Shown piece after piece: positions 63,762 to 64,000 of a stretch of DNA of 64,000 bases; position 1 is the first letter of the stretch; every line of letters begins with the position of its first letter. The translations under genes were made by a program, and so were the position numbers. This DNA is from Cucumis sativus (taxonomy: Eukaryota > Streptophyta > Magnoliopsida > Cucurbitales > Cucurbitaceae). The notes under the pieces are model-generated. The model saw only the letters and a program-made list of their open reading frames with translations. It ran no database searches and was not told the origin of the DNA. Location: positions 2,604,001 to 2,668,000 of the forward strand of contig NC_026661.2 of assembly GCF_000004075.3 (NCBI RefSeq), given 5' to 3'.

Positions 63762-64000
63762 CTAGTTTAGAAAAGTCTAATAGAATGGCGTAGATAAGAT
63801 AAACAAAACTGAAGAATAAAACTGACTTCGGTGTCGTAAACACAATAGATCGAGAATATGATAGATCTTATTATTTAAATCCGATCAAAATCAAGAAAAA
63901 AAAATTCACAACACATCGTCAACACTACCTACAAAAGGTATCATGTATTACAGTTATATTTAATTTCATAAAAAAAGACTAGATTCACAAGTTGAAAGTA

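Noticed and set aside
10472..64000. CRISPR arrays, rRNA and tRNA genes
   Set aside because: No regularly spaced short identical repeats, rRNA-like blocks or tRNA T-loop signatures were noticed. The only regular array has about 180-bp units and is satellite-like.

Overview
The window looks like nuclear DNA of a dicot plant. It is AT-rich, the genes have GT-AG introns, and every recognisable protein is plant-type. The overall look, including short dispersed repeats built on TGATAGA words, would fit a cucurbit, but nothing visible proves the family.

Layout. (1) About 0-10.4 kb holds one intronless gene on the minus strand, for a secreted glycine-rich protein (4719-5750). The rest is repeat-littered intergenic DNA with a possible relic of a small membrane-protein gene near 6.4 kb. 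(2) 10,472-14,113, minus: an eight-exon SKU5-similar (SKS5/SKS6-type) multicopper-oxidase-like protein. (3) 14.1-28.8 kb: a gene desert carrying a 956-bp inverted-repeat transposon with an 11-bp target duplication. (4) 28,832-30,653, plus: a GAMYB-clade R2R3-MYB factor (MYB97/101/120 type) with a near-perfect miR159 site. (5) About 36,011-36,115, plus: a MIR171 precursor hairpin, preceded by a pyrimidine-rich leader and telo-box motifs. (6) 37,995-40,923, minus: an 11-exon GT31 beta-1,3-galactosyltransferase. (7) 41-52 kb: a second desert, with a dense G-box/ABRE promoter-like cluster at 44.3-44.45 kb that has no visible gene. (8) 52,016-59,765, minus: a 13-exon RRP6-like 3 gene. One intron carries a structurally complete 270-bp TRIM retrotransposon with identical LTRs. 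(9) 61,486-63,761 and beyond, minus: the last two coding exons of an unassigned gene. They are separated by a 2.1-kb intron nearly filled by a diverged tandem array of about 180 bp per unit.

The genes are separate monocistronic units with no evident shared pathway. Two of them belong to conserved microRNA modules: miR171, which normally acts on GRAS/SCL6 mRNAs, and the miR159-GAMYB pair. The observations most worth checking are the MIR171 locus, the intronic satellite-like array with its unassigned host gene, the TRIM, the inverted-repeat transposon, and the orphan ABRE cluster. Exon boundaries were placed by hand from splice consensus, reading-frame phase and family similarity, without transcripts.
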